Positions 1 to 9,133 of a DNA stretch of 64,000 nucleotides are shown one piece after another. Below the pieces are notes generated by a model that worked only from the letters and a program-made list of their open reading frames with translations, was not told the DNA's origin and did not search any database. Both the position numbers and the translations under genes were made by a program. This stretch comes from Gammaproteobacteria bacterium (lineage in GTDB: Bacteria > Pseudomonadota > Gammaproteobacteria > Enterobacterales > Psychrobiaceae): assembly GCA_013214965.1 (NCBI GenBank), contig JABSRU010000013.1, positions 44,739-108,738 on the forward strand, in the 5' to 3' direction. Positions within the stretch are counted from its first letter, which is position 1; the number at the start of each line of letters is the position of its first letter.

Positions 1-33
1 CAGTCCAATAAAGGCAGACAATGATTGTCGCAT
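1..33 (-). CDS. lolE: LolE, N-terminal fragment (lipoprotein-releasing ABC transporter permease)
   Basis: The stop codon of lolD overlaps an ATG by one base (TAATG). The new frame reads [11 protein letters not shown] up to the window edge. An N-terminus of this kind, directly after lolD on the same strand, fits the second Lol permease of a lolC-lolD-lolE operon. AGGAGG lies 4-9 bases before the ATG and would serve as its ribosome binding site. Only eleven codons are visible, so the call rests on operon order and the start context. In the family this protein pairs with LolC in the inner membrane to pull lipoproteins out for LolA. Confidence 0.6.
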   Translation of the reverse strand, partial: MRQSLSAFIGL

Positions 34-725
34 TATGCCTCCTGCAAATGATGAGCAAGTTTACCAGCCTGTAATGAGACCACACGGTCAAGGCGATTAG
101 CCAAGTTTTGATCATGGGTCACTACCACAAAGCTGGTACCTTGTTGATCCCGTAATGATTTAAGTAATTCAAAAATTGAACGGGCATTTTCATGATCCAA
201 ATTACCGGTTGGCTCATCCGCGAGGACTAATGAGGGATTATTAACAATAGCCCGAGCGATGGCTATCCGCTGGCGCTCGCCACCAGATAACTGCGAAGGT
301 TTATGTTCAACCCTATCCGCTAATCCAACTTTTTTAATCATCGCCAATGCTTGTTGTTTGGCTTTTCCCCGAGACATCCCAGCAATTTGTAATGGCATCA
401 TGACATTTTCCAGAGCGCTAAACTCCGCTAACAAATGATGAAATTGATAAATAAATCCCAGCTCTTGGTTGCGAAATTTAGCTTGTTCCCGTGTCTTCAT
501 TTGATGAACATCACGACCTTTAAACAGCACCTGACCCGCACTTGGCGTATCTAAGGTGCCCAATATATGAAGCAAGGTCGATTTACCGGAGCCTGAGCTG
601 CCCGTTACCGCTAACAATTCATGGGAGTTTAAACTGAGATCTAAGGTATTAAGTACTTGGATCTGATGTTTGCCATCACGATAATGTTTTGAAATATTTA
701 GACAATCTAATAATGACTCAGTCAT
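33..725 (-). CDS. lolD: LolD, lipoprotein-releasing ABC transporter ATPase
   Basis: This 230-residue ABC ATPase has the usual LolD length. It has Walker [10 protein letters not shown] near residue 43, signature LSGGERQR near 146, Walker [13 protein letters not shown], and the switch histidine in VVTHDQ. The TGNLD extension is typical of the LolD/MacB/FtsE branch. It would energise LolCE, which moves outer-membrane lipoproteins from the inner membrane to LolA. Its start overlaps the end of lolC by 8 bases and its stop overlaps lolE by one, so the three genes are translationally coupled. Identification is firm from the motifs and the flanking permeases. Confidence 0.95.
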   Translation of the reverse strand: MTESLLDCLNISKHYRDGKHQIQVLNTLDLSLNSHELLAVTGSSGSGKSTLLHILGTLDTPSAGQVLFKGRDVHQMKTREQAKFRNQELGFIYQFHHLLAEFSALENVMMPLQIAGMSRGKAKQQALAMIKKVGLADRVEHKPSQLSGGERQRIAIARAIVNNPSLVLADEPTGNLDHENARSIFELLKSLRDQQGTSFVVVTHDQNLANRLDRVVSLQAGKLAHHLQEA

Positions 726-1968
726 GCTTTAACGCCTCAGCAGGATTGACATTGCCTGCCTTAAAAGATGGATATAAGGTTGCTAGAAACGTCACAACAA
801 GCGTTGCAACAACCAGGTATGAAATCTGAATTGGTTTAATTAAAATCGGTAGGCCAGCACTGGGATCAACGGGATTCGCCAATGCTTTAACCCCAAGGAG
901 CGATAAAATATCATTAAGAAAATAAACCATGCCCAACCCTAAAAATAAGCCAATCACCGTGCCAAGTAGGCCATTAAACACCCCTTGGACAATAAAAATA
1001 TGAGCAATGCGGCGGCGCGTTAAACCCAAAGTAGAAAAAATGGCAATATCGGTTTGTTTCTCGGTCACTAAAATCACCAGCGCTGAGACAATGTTAAACG
1101 CAGCAACCGCAATAATGAGACTCAACATTAACCACATCATGTTTTTTTCCATCGTCACCGCGGCAAACAGCTCCCCGTAGGTATGACGCCAACTAATCAG
1201 CTTAGCCTGCTCCTCTCTCTCACTATAGTTTTCAACGATCGGCAAAATATTCTGTGCGACTTTGCTGGCATTAAAGGCATCATCTAAATATAACCGTAAT
1301 GATTCCACACTATGACTATTTTCTCTTAACAGCCGAGCAGCGTCCCCCCGGTGAATCAAAGCAACCTTACTATCAATTTCTGAGCCCAACTCAAAGATCC
1401 CAACCACGGTGAACTTACGTTGGCTCGGCATACGACCTAGCGGGGTATAAACACTCCGACGCGCTGATAATACCCTCACTTTAGCCCCAATATACACTCC
1501 TAACTCTCGGGCTAAGGCGCGGCCAATAATAATCGAGTACTGCCCGCTCTGTAATAATGATAAATCACCGGTTATCATATGCTTTGCGACCATACTAGCA
1601 TTAGACTCTTGCTCAGGGTCGATTCCCTGTAATGATACCGCTTTAACTTGTGATGGACCTTGAATAATCGCGCTTGACATGTTCACCATGGTCACGGCTG
1701 TAACATGTTCAACCTGTTCTAATTTAGCAATTAAAGGCTGCCATTGTTGTTCGTTTTGTTTGTTTTCAATCAGTAAATGTGGCACCGCACCTAAAATTCG
1801 CTGTTTAAGTTGTTGCTCAAAACCATTCATCACCGACAACACCACAATTAATGCTGCAACCCCTAACGCAACACCGGCCATCGAGAAAATAGTAATGAAA
1901 TTAAGAAAGCGACTGCCTTGACGTGCTCTGGCATAACGCATCGCAATGTAAAATGATATAGACTGCAA
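718..1968 (-). CDS. lolC: LolC/LolE-type lipoprotein-releasing permease, first gene of the lol operon
   Basis: A 416-residue FtsX/MacB-type permease. The N-terminus ([12 protein letters not shown]) is followed by a membrane helix at about 25-48, a large periplasmic domain, and three more helices in the last 150 residues. The C-terminal end [17 protein letters not shown] is the usual finish of LolC/LolE proteins. It is the first gene of a minus-strand lolC-lolD-lolE operon. LolC and LolE are close paralogues; position before lolD favours LolC. It would form the inner-membrane channel that hands lipoproteins to LolA. Confidence 0.9.
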   Translation of the reverse strand: MQSISFYIAMRYARARQGSRFLNFITIFSMAGVALGVAALIVVLSVMNGFEQQLKQRILGAVPHLLIENKQNEQQWQPLIAKLEQVEHVTAVTMVNMSSAIIQGPSQVKAVSLQGIDPEQESNASMVAKHMITGDLSLLQSGQYSIIIGRALARELGVYIGAKVRVLSARRSVYTPLGRMPSQRKFTVVGIFELGSEIDSKVALIHRGDAARLLRENSHSVESLRLYLDDAFNASKVAQNILPIVENYSEREEQAKLISWRHTYGELFAAVTMEKNMMWLMLSLIIAVAAFNIVSALVILVTEKQTDIAIFSTLGLTRRRIAHIFIVQGVFNGLLGTVIGLFLGLGMVYFLNDILSLLGVKALANPVDPSAGLPILIKPIQISYLVVATLVVTFLATLYPSFKAGNVNPAEALKHD

Positions 1969-2018
1969 AAAAACACCTCAATCTGGTAGCAAAATAGCTA
2001 CTCTAAGAACAAAATCCC

Positions 2019-2047
2019 GACAAATGCTCAACTAAACAGCATTTGTC
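2019..2047. repeat. Perfect 10-bp inverted repeat between divergent lolC and PilZ-like gene
   Basis: GACAAATGCT (2019-2028) and AGCATTTGTC (2038-2047) are exact reverse complements separated by 9 bases. The repeat lies 50 bases upstream of lolC in the 233-bp space between two divergent genes. No T-run follows on either strand, so a terminator is unlikely. An operator or a leader hairpin in the lolC transcript are the plausible readings. A shorter 5-bp repeat (GTAGC/GCTAC, 1986-2001) sits next to it, closer to lolC. Confidence 0.55.
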
Positions 2048-2201
2048 ATGCCTAAAGCTTGTTAGCGTCATTAATTTAGGTATATTGGATTGTTAAATAT
2101 TGATAACTTGCATGATCATAAGCTGAAATAAATGTTTACCCAAGTGTTTTCTATCGTCAAACCCGATAAAGCACCGATGATCATAAATTTAAGGAAAGAT
2201 A

Positions 2202-2774
2202 GTGACCGAATCTCCACAGTTTTTTTCAATAACCCATTCTTTTCAAGTCAATGCTATTCCTATGGGCTGTGACGCACAGTTACCTACTCAGGAACAATTT
2301 GAATTATCAATCCCAGCTCCCTTTAAATTAGCCTCACAAATTAGCTACATCGACAGTAAAACTTTAGCACCGATTCGAAAAATTGGCGGTATTGCAGTTG
2401 AACTTGCCGAATTCCTCAATTTACAAGCACAGAAAATTGATATGATGATGGGCTATATACTGACGGTTCAAGATGATGAAAAGTTCCGTCAACGTGGGGT
2501 TAAATTTGGCGGTAGCAGTTTAAGTTACATTGCGCCGCAAGCATTAAATGTTGATCAGTTAGTGACCTTAAAGGTTTTTATTAAAGAAAATAATTGTGCA
2601 GTTTTTTGTATTGGTCGAGTCGTTAACGTTTCTCCACATCTTGATGGTTTTTTAATCGAGGTTGACTACGCAATGATAAACGACGAAGATCAAGAACATT
2701 TAGTCCGAGCATCCTTACAAGTACAAACCCTACAACTCAAAGAACGGGCGCAACAACGCCACGAAAATAACTAA
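2202..2774 (+). CDS. PilZ-domain-like protein
   Basis: A 190-residue soluble protein with no signal peptide. It starts at a GTG with AAGGA about 6 bases ahead. The C-terminal half (about residues 95-175) resembles a PilZ beta-barrel: RQRGVKFGGSSLSY stands where the Arg motif and D/NxSxxG would lie, followed by a hydrophobic strand and GRVVNVSPHLDGFLIEVDY. The canonical RxxxR is not clear and the Asp/Asn of the second motif is replaced by Gly, so c-di-GMP binding is uncertain. PilZ-like genes next to mfd are, as I recall, a usual arrangement in Shewanella relatives. The function is not assigned. Confidence 0.5.
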   Translation: MTESPQFFSITHSFQVNAIPMGCDAQLPTQEQFELSIPAPFKLASQISYIDSKTLAPIRKIGGIAVELAEFLNLQAQKIDMMMGYILTVQDDEKFRQRGVKFGGSSLSYIAPQALNVDQLVTLKVFIKENNCAVFCIGRVVNVSPHLDGFLIEVDYAMINDEDQEHLVRASLQVQTLQLKERAQQRHENN

Positions 2775-2804
2775 TATTTAAAGCATTGTCGCATCCGTCG
2801 TCTC

Positions 2805-2810
2805 TATAAT
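2805..2810 (+). promoter_or_regulatory. Possible mfd promoter -10 element
   Basis: A perfect TATAAT lies 20 bases before the mfd start codon. A good -35 at 16-18 bp spacing is not visible. If it is used, transcription would start near 2817, leaving a leader of about a dozen bases with no Shine-Dalgarno sequence. Confidence 0.3.
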
Positions 2811-2829
2811 CACATGGTAGTAAATTACA

Positions 2830-5800
2830 TTGTTATCGAAAATTCCAGCAATTAATCAAGGTCTATTAAACCTTGGTAACCTACAGGGCTCAGCCTTGCC
2901 TTTAGCGATCATCGAAACAGCTCAAGAATTTGATGGCTTATCTGTATTAATTTGTGCTGATACGGCTTCGGCGATCAAGTTCGAGTCAGAATTAACCTAC
3001 CTGGCGCAGGATTATTCACTGGATGTTCTTTTATTTCCCGATTGGGAAACCCTACCCTATGATAATTTTTCGCCCCATCAAGATATTATTTCCCAGCGTT
3101 TAGAGACGCTTTATCGATTACCGACAATGAAAAAAGGGATTTTAATTTTACCGGTTGCCACAGCAATGACCCGGGTTGTACCCCCTTCATTCCTAGCCGC
3201 TAATTCATTATTACTGGCGCAAGATGAAATTAGTGATCCCGCGACACTCAAAAAACAACTCGACAATGCCGGTTATGCCAATGTCCACCAAGTACTCGCG
3301 CATGGGGAATATAGCCAACGGGGTTCTATTTTAGATATTTTCCCGATGGGTAGCCAACAGCCTTATCGTATCGATTATCTTGATGATTGCGTTGACAGTA
3401 TTCGGCTGTTTGATTTAGACAGCCAACGCTCAAAGGAGCAAGTGTCGAACATCCGAATATTACCAGCCCACGAATTTCCAACCAATAAATTAGCGATCGA
3501 ACAATTTAGATCGGCGTGGCGAGAACAGTTTGACGCCAGTAATGAGCCTGAATCGCTATATCAACAAATCACTAAGGGTGTTTGGCCAGCGGGTATTGAA
3601 TACTATTTACCACTATTTTTTAGTGACTCGCACTTAATCAGCGATTATTTCCCCAGCAACAGCCAGTTATTAACCCAAGGAGACCTTCAAAGTAGCAGCG
3701 AAAGATTTTGGCACGATGTTAATGCTCGTTATGAAGACCGCCGTTATGATCGAATGCGACCATTGCTGGAGCCGCAACAGTTATTTTTACGGGTTGAACA
3801 ATTTTTCTCGAGTATAAAATCATTTGCCCGCACTCATTTTGAGCCCGAAAAATTGCGTAAAAAAGTCGGGCAAGCCAATGTCAACTGTCAAGCTATTAGT
3901 GATATAGCCATTGACCATAAAAATGAAGTACCGACCGCAGCACTCGATAAATATTTAGCGAAGCATACAAAAAACAAAATCATATTCTGTGTTGAATCCT
4001 TAGGGCGCCAACAAGCGCTTCTTGAATTACTGGGTCATTTATCAACAAAACCTAGCAGTGCTGCTAGCTATCAAGCGGCGATGTTAAGTGATGAGCCCTA
4101 TCAAATTATCGTCGCTCCCTTAGAACACAGTGTTGAATTAACAGATCTTAGCTTATCTCTTATCTGTGAAACCGAATTATTCGGAATTCAAATCAGTCAA
4201 CGTCGTCGCCGTGAAAAAGCCCGGGCGCAATCGAGTGAAGCGATTGTTCGCTCCTTAGCAGAGTTATCCATTGGCCAACCGGTGGTACATTATGATCATG
4301 GAGTCGGACGTTATCTTGGCTTAACCTATATTGAAAATGCCGGACTCAATGTTGAATATGTCACTTTAGCTTATGCCAACGACGCTAAGCTATATGTCCC
4401 TGTAGCCTCACTACATTTGATCTCTCGCTATAGTGGTTCTAGTGAAGATTCAGCACCGTTACATCATTTAGGCTCTGAAAAATGGCAAAAAGCCAAACGT
4501 AAAGCGGCAGAGAAAATCCGTGATGTTGCCGCTGAGTTACTCGATATCTATGCCCAACGTGCCTCGAAGCCAGGCTATGCTTTTAAACTAGATAATCAAC
4601 ATTACCAACAATTTTCTGCCAGTTTTCCTTTTGAGGAAACCATCGATCAACAAAGTGCCATTTTAGCGGTGATTGATGATATGCAAAAGAAAAATGCGAT
4701 GGATCGCCTGGTGTGTGGTGATGTTGGTTTTGGTAAAACTGAAGTGGCGATGCGTGCGGCATTTGTTGCGGTTAATGATGGTAAACAAGTAGCAATCTTG
4801 GTACCAACGACCCTACTCGCCCAGCAACATTTTGAAAACTTTCAAGATCGTTTTGCGCAAGAGCCGGTAAAAGTCGGTTTACTATCACGTTTTCAATCGG
4901 CAAAACAACAAGCTGAAACCTTAATAGACATCGAATCAGGTAAAGTCGACATTGTCATAGGCACGCATAAATTGATCCAAGGTAGCGTTAAATTTTCCGA
5001 TCTTGGTTTATTAATTGTCGACGAAGAGCATCGCTTTGGGGTACGCCAAAAGGAAAAAATCAAATCATTACGTAGCGATGTTGATATCTTAACCATGACC
5101 GCAACCCCTATTCCTCGGACACTTAATATGGCGATGAGCGGAATGCGAGATTTATCCATTATTGCGACGCCACCGGCTCGGCGATTGTCGGTTAATACCT
5201 TTGTTAGAGAATATGATGAAGGGATCATCAAAGAAGCGGTCCGTCGTGAAATTATGCGTGGTGGTCAAGTTTATTTCCTCCATAACGAGGTCGATAAAAT
5301 TGAAGACATGGCACAGGCACTCGAAAATTTGTTACCTGAAGTTCGAATCGGTATTGCCCATGGTCAAATGCGCGAACGTGAACTCGAAAAAGTAATGGCG
5401 GACTTTCATCATCAGCGCTACAATTTATTACTCTGTAGTACGATTATTGAAACCGGAATTGATATTCCAACCGCTAACACCATTATTATCAACCGCGCTG
5501 ATAAGTTTGGCTTAGCCCAACTGCATCAATTACGCGGTCGCGTTGGACGCTCGCACCACCAAGCCTATGCTTACTTATTAACCCCCCATAAAAAACAAAT
5601 GTCAAAAGACGCAATCAAGCGACTCGAAGCCATCGAGTCATTAACTGATTTAGGTGCTGGTTTCTTACTCGCAACCCACGATTTAGAAATCCGTGGTGCC
5701 GGTGAGTTATTAGGCGATGATCAAAGTGGTCAAATTCAAACCATTGGCTTTAGCTTGTATATGGAAATGCTTGATGGCGCCACTAAAGCCCTGCAACAAG

Positions 5801-6285
5801 GCGACCAGCCGAGTTTAGAGAATTTATTAGATCAAGGTTCCGATGTTGATCTAAAAATTCCAGCCTTATTACCCGATGATTATATTTTCGATGTAAATAC
5901 CCGATTATCCTTATATAAACGGATCGCCAATTGTGCAACACTAAAAGCGCTTGATTCAATGCAAGTCGAATTAATTGACCGTTTTGGTTTACTGCCCGAT
6001 GCCGCCAAAAATTTATTTGCAACGGCGCAGATAAAACAGCGGATCCAAATGCTAGGCATTAAACGCTTAGAAGCAAGTGCTAATGGCGGCCAAATCGAAT
6101 TTAGTAACAAGTCGAAAGTTGATTTAGGCTACCTATTATCGTTATTGCAACAGCAACCCGCAATCTACAAATTAGAAGGCGCAACTAAGCTTAAGTTTTT
6201 ACTAAAAACAGAATCAGCGAATCAACGTCTTAATTTAATTGATGCGATGTTAAGTGAATTCGAACAACACACAACGGAGAGTTAA
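2830..6285 (+). CDS. mfd: Mfd, transcription-repair coupling factor
   Basis: An 1151-residue protein of normal Mfd length. Order of parts: UvrB-like N-terminal module (DWETLPYD, SPHQDIISQRLETLY near residues 75-95), RNA-polymerase-interacting domain (GQPVVHYDHGVGRYLG), RecG-like helicase with Walker A CGDVGFGKTE, DEEH box (VDEEHRFG), TATPIPRT, and a C-terminal TRCF domain. It displaces RNA polymerase stalled at DNA lesions and recruits UvrA for nucleotide excision repair. The start is a TTG; no in-frame ATG lies close upstream and the first residues align well with known Mfd. No clear ribosome binding site precedes it. Confidence 0.97.
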   Translation: MLSKIPAINQGLLNLGNLQGSALPLAIIETAQEFDGLSVLICADTASAIKFESELTYLAQDYSLDVLLFPDWETLPYDNFSPHQDIISQRLETLYRLPTMKKGILILPVATAMTRVVPPSFLAANSLLLAQDEISDPATLKKQLDNAGYANVHQVLAHGEYSQRGSILDIFPMGSQQPYRIDYLDDCVDSIRLFDLDSQRSKEQVSNIRILPAHEFPTNKLAIEQFRSAWREQFDASNEPESLYQQITKGVWPAGIEYYLPLFFSDSHLISDYFPSNSQLLTQGDLQSSSERFWHDVNARYEDRRYDRMRPLLEPQQLFLRVEQFFSSIKSFARTHFEPEKLRKKVGQANVNCQAISDIAIDHKNEVPTAALDKYLAKHTKNKIIFCVESLGRQQALLELLGHLSTKPSSAASYQAAMLSDEPYQIIVAPLEHSVELTDLSLSLICETELFGIQISQRRRREKARAQSSEAIVRSLAELSIGQPVVHYDHGVGRYLGLTYIENAGLNVEYVTLAYANDAKLYVPVASLHLISRYSGSSEDSAPLHHLGSEKWQKAKRKAAEKIRDVAAELLDIYAQRASKPGYAFKLDNQHYQQFSASFPFEETIDQQSAILAVIDDMQKKNAMDRLVCGDVGFGKTEVAMRAAFVAVNDGKQVAILVPTTLLAQQHFENFQDRFAQEPVKVGLLSRFQSAKQQAETLIDIESGKVDIVIGTHKLIQGSVKFSDLGLLIVDEEHRFGVRQKEKIKSLRSDVDILTMTATPIPRTLNMAMSGMRDLSIIATPPARRLSVNTFVREYDEGIIKEAVRREIMRGGQVYFLHNEVDKIEDMAQALENLLPEVRIGIAHGQMRERELEKVMADFHHQRYNLLLCSTIIETGIDIPTANTIIINRADKFGLAQLHQLRGRVGRSHHQAYAYLLTPHKKQMSKDAIKRLEAIESLTDLGAGFLLATHDLEIRGAGELLGDDQSGQIQTIGFSLYMEMLDGATKALQQGDQPSLENLLDQGSDVDLKIPALLPDDYIFDVNTRLSLYKRIANCATLKALDSMQVELIDRFGLLPDAAKNLFATAQIKQRIQMLGIKRLEASANGGQIEFSNKSKVDLGYLLSLLQQQPAIYKLEGATKLKFLLKTESANQRLNLIDAMLSEFEQHTTES

Positions 6286-6286
6286 G

Positions 6287-7288
6287 GTGGGTTTAAACGT
6301 TAAACAAGCACTATTAACAACAACACTGACACTAGTTAGTTTACATTCCTTTGCCAGTAATTGGTTTGAAATTGAATTAGTTTTATTTGAACGCCATGGC
6401 GAAGTAAGTAATGAACAGTGGCGTCAAGATGCGCCAGATATCGACACGTCAAAAACACTGGACTTTATCTCATCATTATTTATTGTACCGGAATGTCCAA
6501 ACGTTGCTCAGTCTGATATTAGACCGGTCATTGCCGATCTAATAATGATCCCCTGTGCCCAAGTTAACATTCTCTCACAGCCAATTGATATTGAACCCCC
6601 AACGGAAATAATATCAAGCGAATACCAAGCGCTAATGTCAGATAGCAGTGAAATAACAACTAAACACCCCTTAAATTTACCACCAATGTTCAGCGTTAAC
6701 GGCATTAATTATCGCCTTAAAGCTCAAAAAAATAAGTTACCAATCACCATGGCTAGCGAAGCATTAGCCACTGAACTAATCAAACCTCACTTACTCGATC
6801 AGCCATCATTACAATTAACGACCTTAGTTAAAAAACTACGTTGGCAGAAAAATTTAACCCCAAAATTACACTTGGGTTGGCGCCAAGAAGTACTACCACG
6901 CCACTTGGCTAAACCTATTCGATTAATCGCTGGTCAAAAATTAAATGATGATTATCAAAACACAGCACAGGGTGGTTGGGAATTTGATGGCTTATTTAAA
7001 GTTTATCTCAACCATTATTTATTTATTGAAACCAATATTAACCATAAAATGGTGTCTATGGTTGAAGTAGAACAATTGGATCAGGAAATGTTAATACAGT
7101 CACCAACATCAATCAGTTTATTACACACCGAGATGGTGACTGCAGCAGAATCCATTCAGCCTGTCAGTGTGCCGTGGCTAATTAATCACAACCTTAAACA
7201 ACATCGCCGGGTAAAATCAAAGGAGCTGCATTATTTTGATCATCCCGACTTTGGTTTAGTGGTCCAAATTAGACGGTTTACTTTGTAA
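6287..7288 (+). CDS. csiV: CsiV-family exported protein (peptidoglycan-binding, DUF-type)
   Basis: A GTG at 6287, one base after the mfd stop, with GGAGA just upstream, gives a 333-residue protein. It begins with a clean signal peptide (GLNVKQALLTTTLTLVSL, cleavage near SFA-SN). A GTG 33 bases earlier would put eleven polar residues before it and is less likely. The mature part opens NWFEIELVLFER and ends with FDHPDFGLVVQIRRF, both typical of CsiV. In Vibrio cholerae, CsiV is a periplasmic partner needed by the peptidoglycan polymerase PBP1a/LpoA against D-amino acids. The gene is coupled to mfd and overlaps the next, convergent gene by 11 bases. Confidence 0.75.
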   Translation: MGLNVKQALLTTTLTLVSLHSFASNWFEIELVLFERHGEVSNEQWRQDAPDIDTSKTLDFISSLFIVPECPNVAQSDIRPVIADLIMIPCAQVNILSQPIDIEPPTEIISSEYQALMSDSSEITTKHPLNLPPMFSVNGINYRLKAQKNKLPITMASEALATELIKPHLLDQPSLQLTTLVKKLRWQKNLTPKLHLGWRQEVLPRHLAKPIRLIAGQKLNDDYQNTAQGGWEFDGLFKVYLNHYLFIETNINHKMVSMVEVEQLDQEMLIQSPTSISLLHTEMVTAAESIQPVSVPWLINHNLKQHRRVKSKELHYFDHPDFGLVVQIRRFTL

Positions 7289-8129
7289 GATGGTGAACGG
7301 ACATCTTTGGTACTAATAATTGAGGATCAATGCGTTTATTTAACCAGTTCATTCGCCAATCAAGGTGAGGCCCCGTAGCTCGGCCGCTGCTGCCAACTTT
7401 AGCGATAGGTTGACCTTGTTTGACGATATCACCGGCTTTAACTAAACCAGCACTCAGGTGTAAAAAAGTTGAAGACACCCCCATACCATGATCAATAATT
7501 AAGGTACCACCAGAATAAAACATATCAGGGACAAACAACCTCACCATACCTGCGGCTGGAGCAACGACTAAAGTGCCTGTCTTCCTCGCAATATCGACAC
7601 CATAATGTGGCCGACCCGGCTTACCGTTATAAAAACGTTGTGAACCATATACCCCACTAATGGGTCCGGTTACAGGCCAAATGAAATCTTGCTGATAATG
7701 ATTTAACTCTGAAAAAGTCTTACGGGCTGCCCTCACCTGTTTAGCATCACGGCGAGAACGAGCGACATTTTTTGGATTAGGCGAAGTGATTTTCTTTGAA
7801 ATACCATTGACCCGTTGGATTTTATAATCACGACGGGTCAATTCAATATAATAGTGGCTTATTTGACCGTTATTGGTAATAACAGTCAACTGGTGCTTTA
7901 GCTGAGCATCACGGCCAAAGCCAATCACAAAATGACCATCACTGCTAATAGTTACCACTTGTTTGCCAAGCAGTAATTTCGAGTGATTAGTCACTTGACC
8001 GTGAAGCATAGCCCCTTGGGTAAACTGACCAACTAACGAAAGATCGACTCTCGTTTTCTCATTATTATGCGCCAGGCTCCATGTCGGCAACGCAAGCATT
8101 GCCATCATCAACAGTGTTTTTTTAATCAT
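7278..8129 (-). CDS. M23-family (LytM) metallopeptidase, exported
   Basis: A 283-residue protein with a signal peptide (about residues 1-20, ending SLA-HN). An N-terminal beta domain is followed by a linker rich in Arg/Lys and an M23 domain. HxxxD is present (His175, Asp179 in PHYGVD). In the second motif the usual HxH reads His255-Leu-Asp257, so the last zinc ligand would be an Asp. The protein probably acts on peptidoglycan cross-links in the periplasm or regulates an amidase. AAGG stands before the ATG. It converges with csiV and is followed upstream by the PTPS-like gene 11 bases away, likely one transcript. Confidence 0.85.
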   Translation of the reverse strand: MIKKTLLMMAMLALPTWSLAHNNEKTRVDLSLVGQFTQGAMLHGQVTNHSKLLLGKQVVTISSDGHFVIGFGRDAQLKHQLTVITNNGQISHYYIELTRRDYKIQRVNGISKKITSPNPKNVARSRRDAKQVRAARKTFSELNHYQQDFIWPVTGPISGVYGSQRFYNGKPGRPHYGVDIARKTGTLVVAPAAGMVRLFVPDMFYSGGTLIIDHGMGVSSTFLHLSAGLVKAGDIVKQGQPIAKVGSSGRATGPHLDWRMNWLNKRIDPQLLVPKMSVHHLTK

Positions 8130-8140
8130 TGTTTACCTTG

Positions 8141-9031
8141 TTATTTAGTGACTTTACAGGCAACCATCGCACCTTTGTCGACCCCTTCATAGCCGATCAC
8201 TGAAATAGTGTCACCGGGATTTTCATTGGCCAATGTTTGCGCTGCAAATTGGGTTAACTGTTCAACCGTGGTGTCAAAGTCTAAAATTTCGCAATGTTGT
8301 TGCGGCATCGCTAATTCAAAACGGCCCTGCGGTGCATCGTAGGCTATCCAATACAGTTGCTGAACATTTTTTAGGGCGGTTAACTCCTCAGGGATGGTAA
8401 CATCATCAGGCGTGACCATATCTTCCTCAGTAATGAGATAAATGTCCTCCCAACGTTGCGCCCAATATTCCTCCAAATCTGCGGCTTTTTCACCATTGCG
8501 CTCAATTTCAATAATAGAACGATGACCATGTGCAATACGTTGGCAATTGCCATCATGCTTTTTTAAACCATGGCTGTAATGATAAAAAGGCCCAAAAATA
8601 GGTTCAGCTGCGAGTTTTAACACTAAACCAGTGACATTATCTGGTAACACCTTTTTTATCGCGATGGTTAAATGTTCAATAATCGCATTTTCATCAATCA
8701 TTGACGTTTCTAATATAGCAAAGGCCTCATTAGGACAGTTTAAATAGATCGGTAATTGCTCAGGGCGATCTAATAAAATTTGAGTGTGGTCGCCAACCAA
8801 ATTATAAGAGATAGTTGGGTGCCCTGCTGCAACTAACAATTTATGATCTACTTCAAAGTCGATCACCGCTTTAATTTGTTTTTTGACTAAACCAAAGTCA
8901 AGTACCATGCATTCATCGTTGAGGCTACCGTCGAGTTCAATATCAACAATTAGACTTTCACCGACCATGCCACGTTCGTGACACAAATAAGAATAATCAA
9001 TTACTGTAAGATTGTTTACAAAAAGTTTCAT
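8141..9031 (-). CDS. Tandem 6-pyruvoyl-tetrahydropterin synthase / QueD-like protein
   Basis: The ATG at 9031 with AGGA ahead gives 296 residues; an upstream ATG adding 12 residues lacks a ribosome site. Two QueD/PTPS-like halves are visible. The N-terminal half has MVLDFGLVKKQIKAVI and DHKLL, the family's acidic and His motifs. The C-terminal half has HGLKKHDGNCQRIAHGHR, which resembles the Cys and HxH zinc site of QueD. A single-domain QueD is about 120 residues, so this is a fused or duplicated member. The substrate is unknown; pterin or queuosine precursor chemistry is only family inference. No queuosine genes are nearby. Confidence 0.7.
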   Translation of the reverse strand: MKLFVNNLTVIDYSYLCHERGMVGESLIVDIELDGSLNDECMVLDFGLVKKQIKAVIDFEVDHKLLVAAGHPTISYNLVGDHTQILLDRPEQLPIYLNCPNEAFAILETSMIDENAIIEHLTIAIKKVLPDNVTGLVLKLAAEPIFGPFYHYSHGLKKHDGNCQRIAHGHRSIIEIERNGEKAADLEEYWAQRWEDIYLITEEDMVTPDDVTIPEELTALKNVQQLYWIAYDAPQGRFELAMPQQHCEILDFDTTVEQLTQFAAQTLANENPGDTISVIGYEGVDKGAMVACKVTK

Positions 9032-9133
9032 ACAAAGTCCTGTATCGGCAGAAAAACAGTCCACCAAAAAATAAAATGACCGTTATTATACCTAATAATG
9101 GTCACAGTTATGAGCTGTAATTTTTGATTTAGT

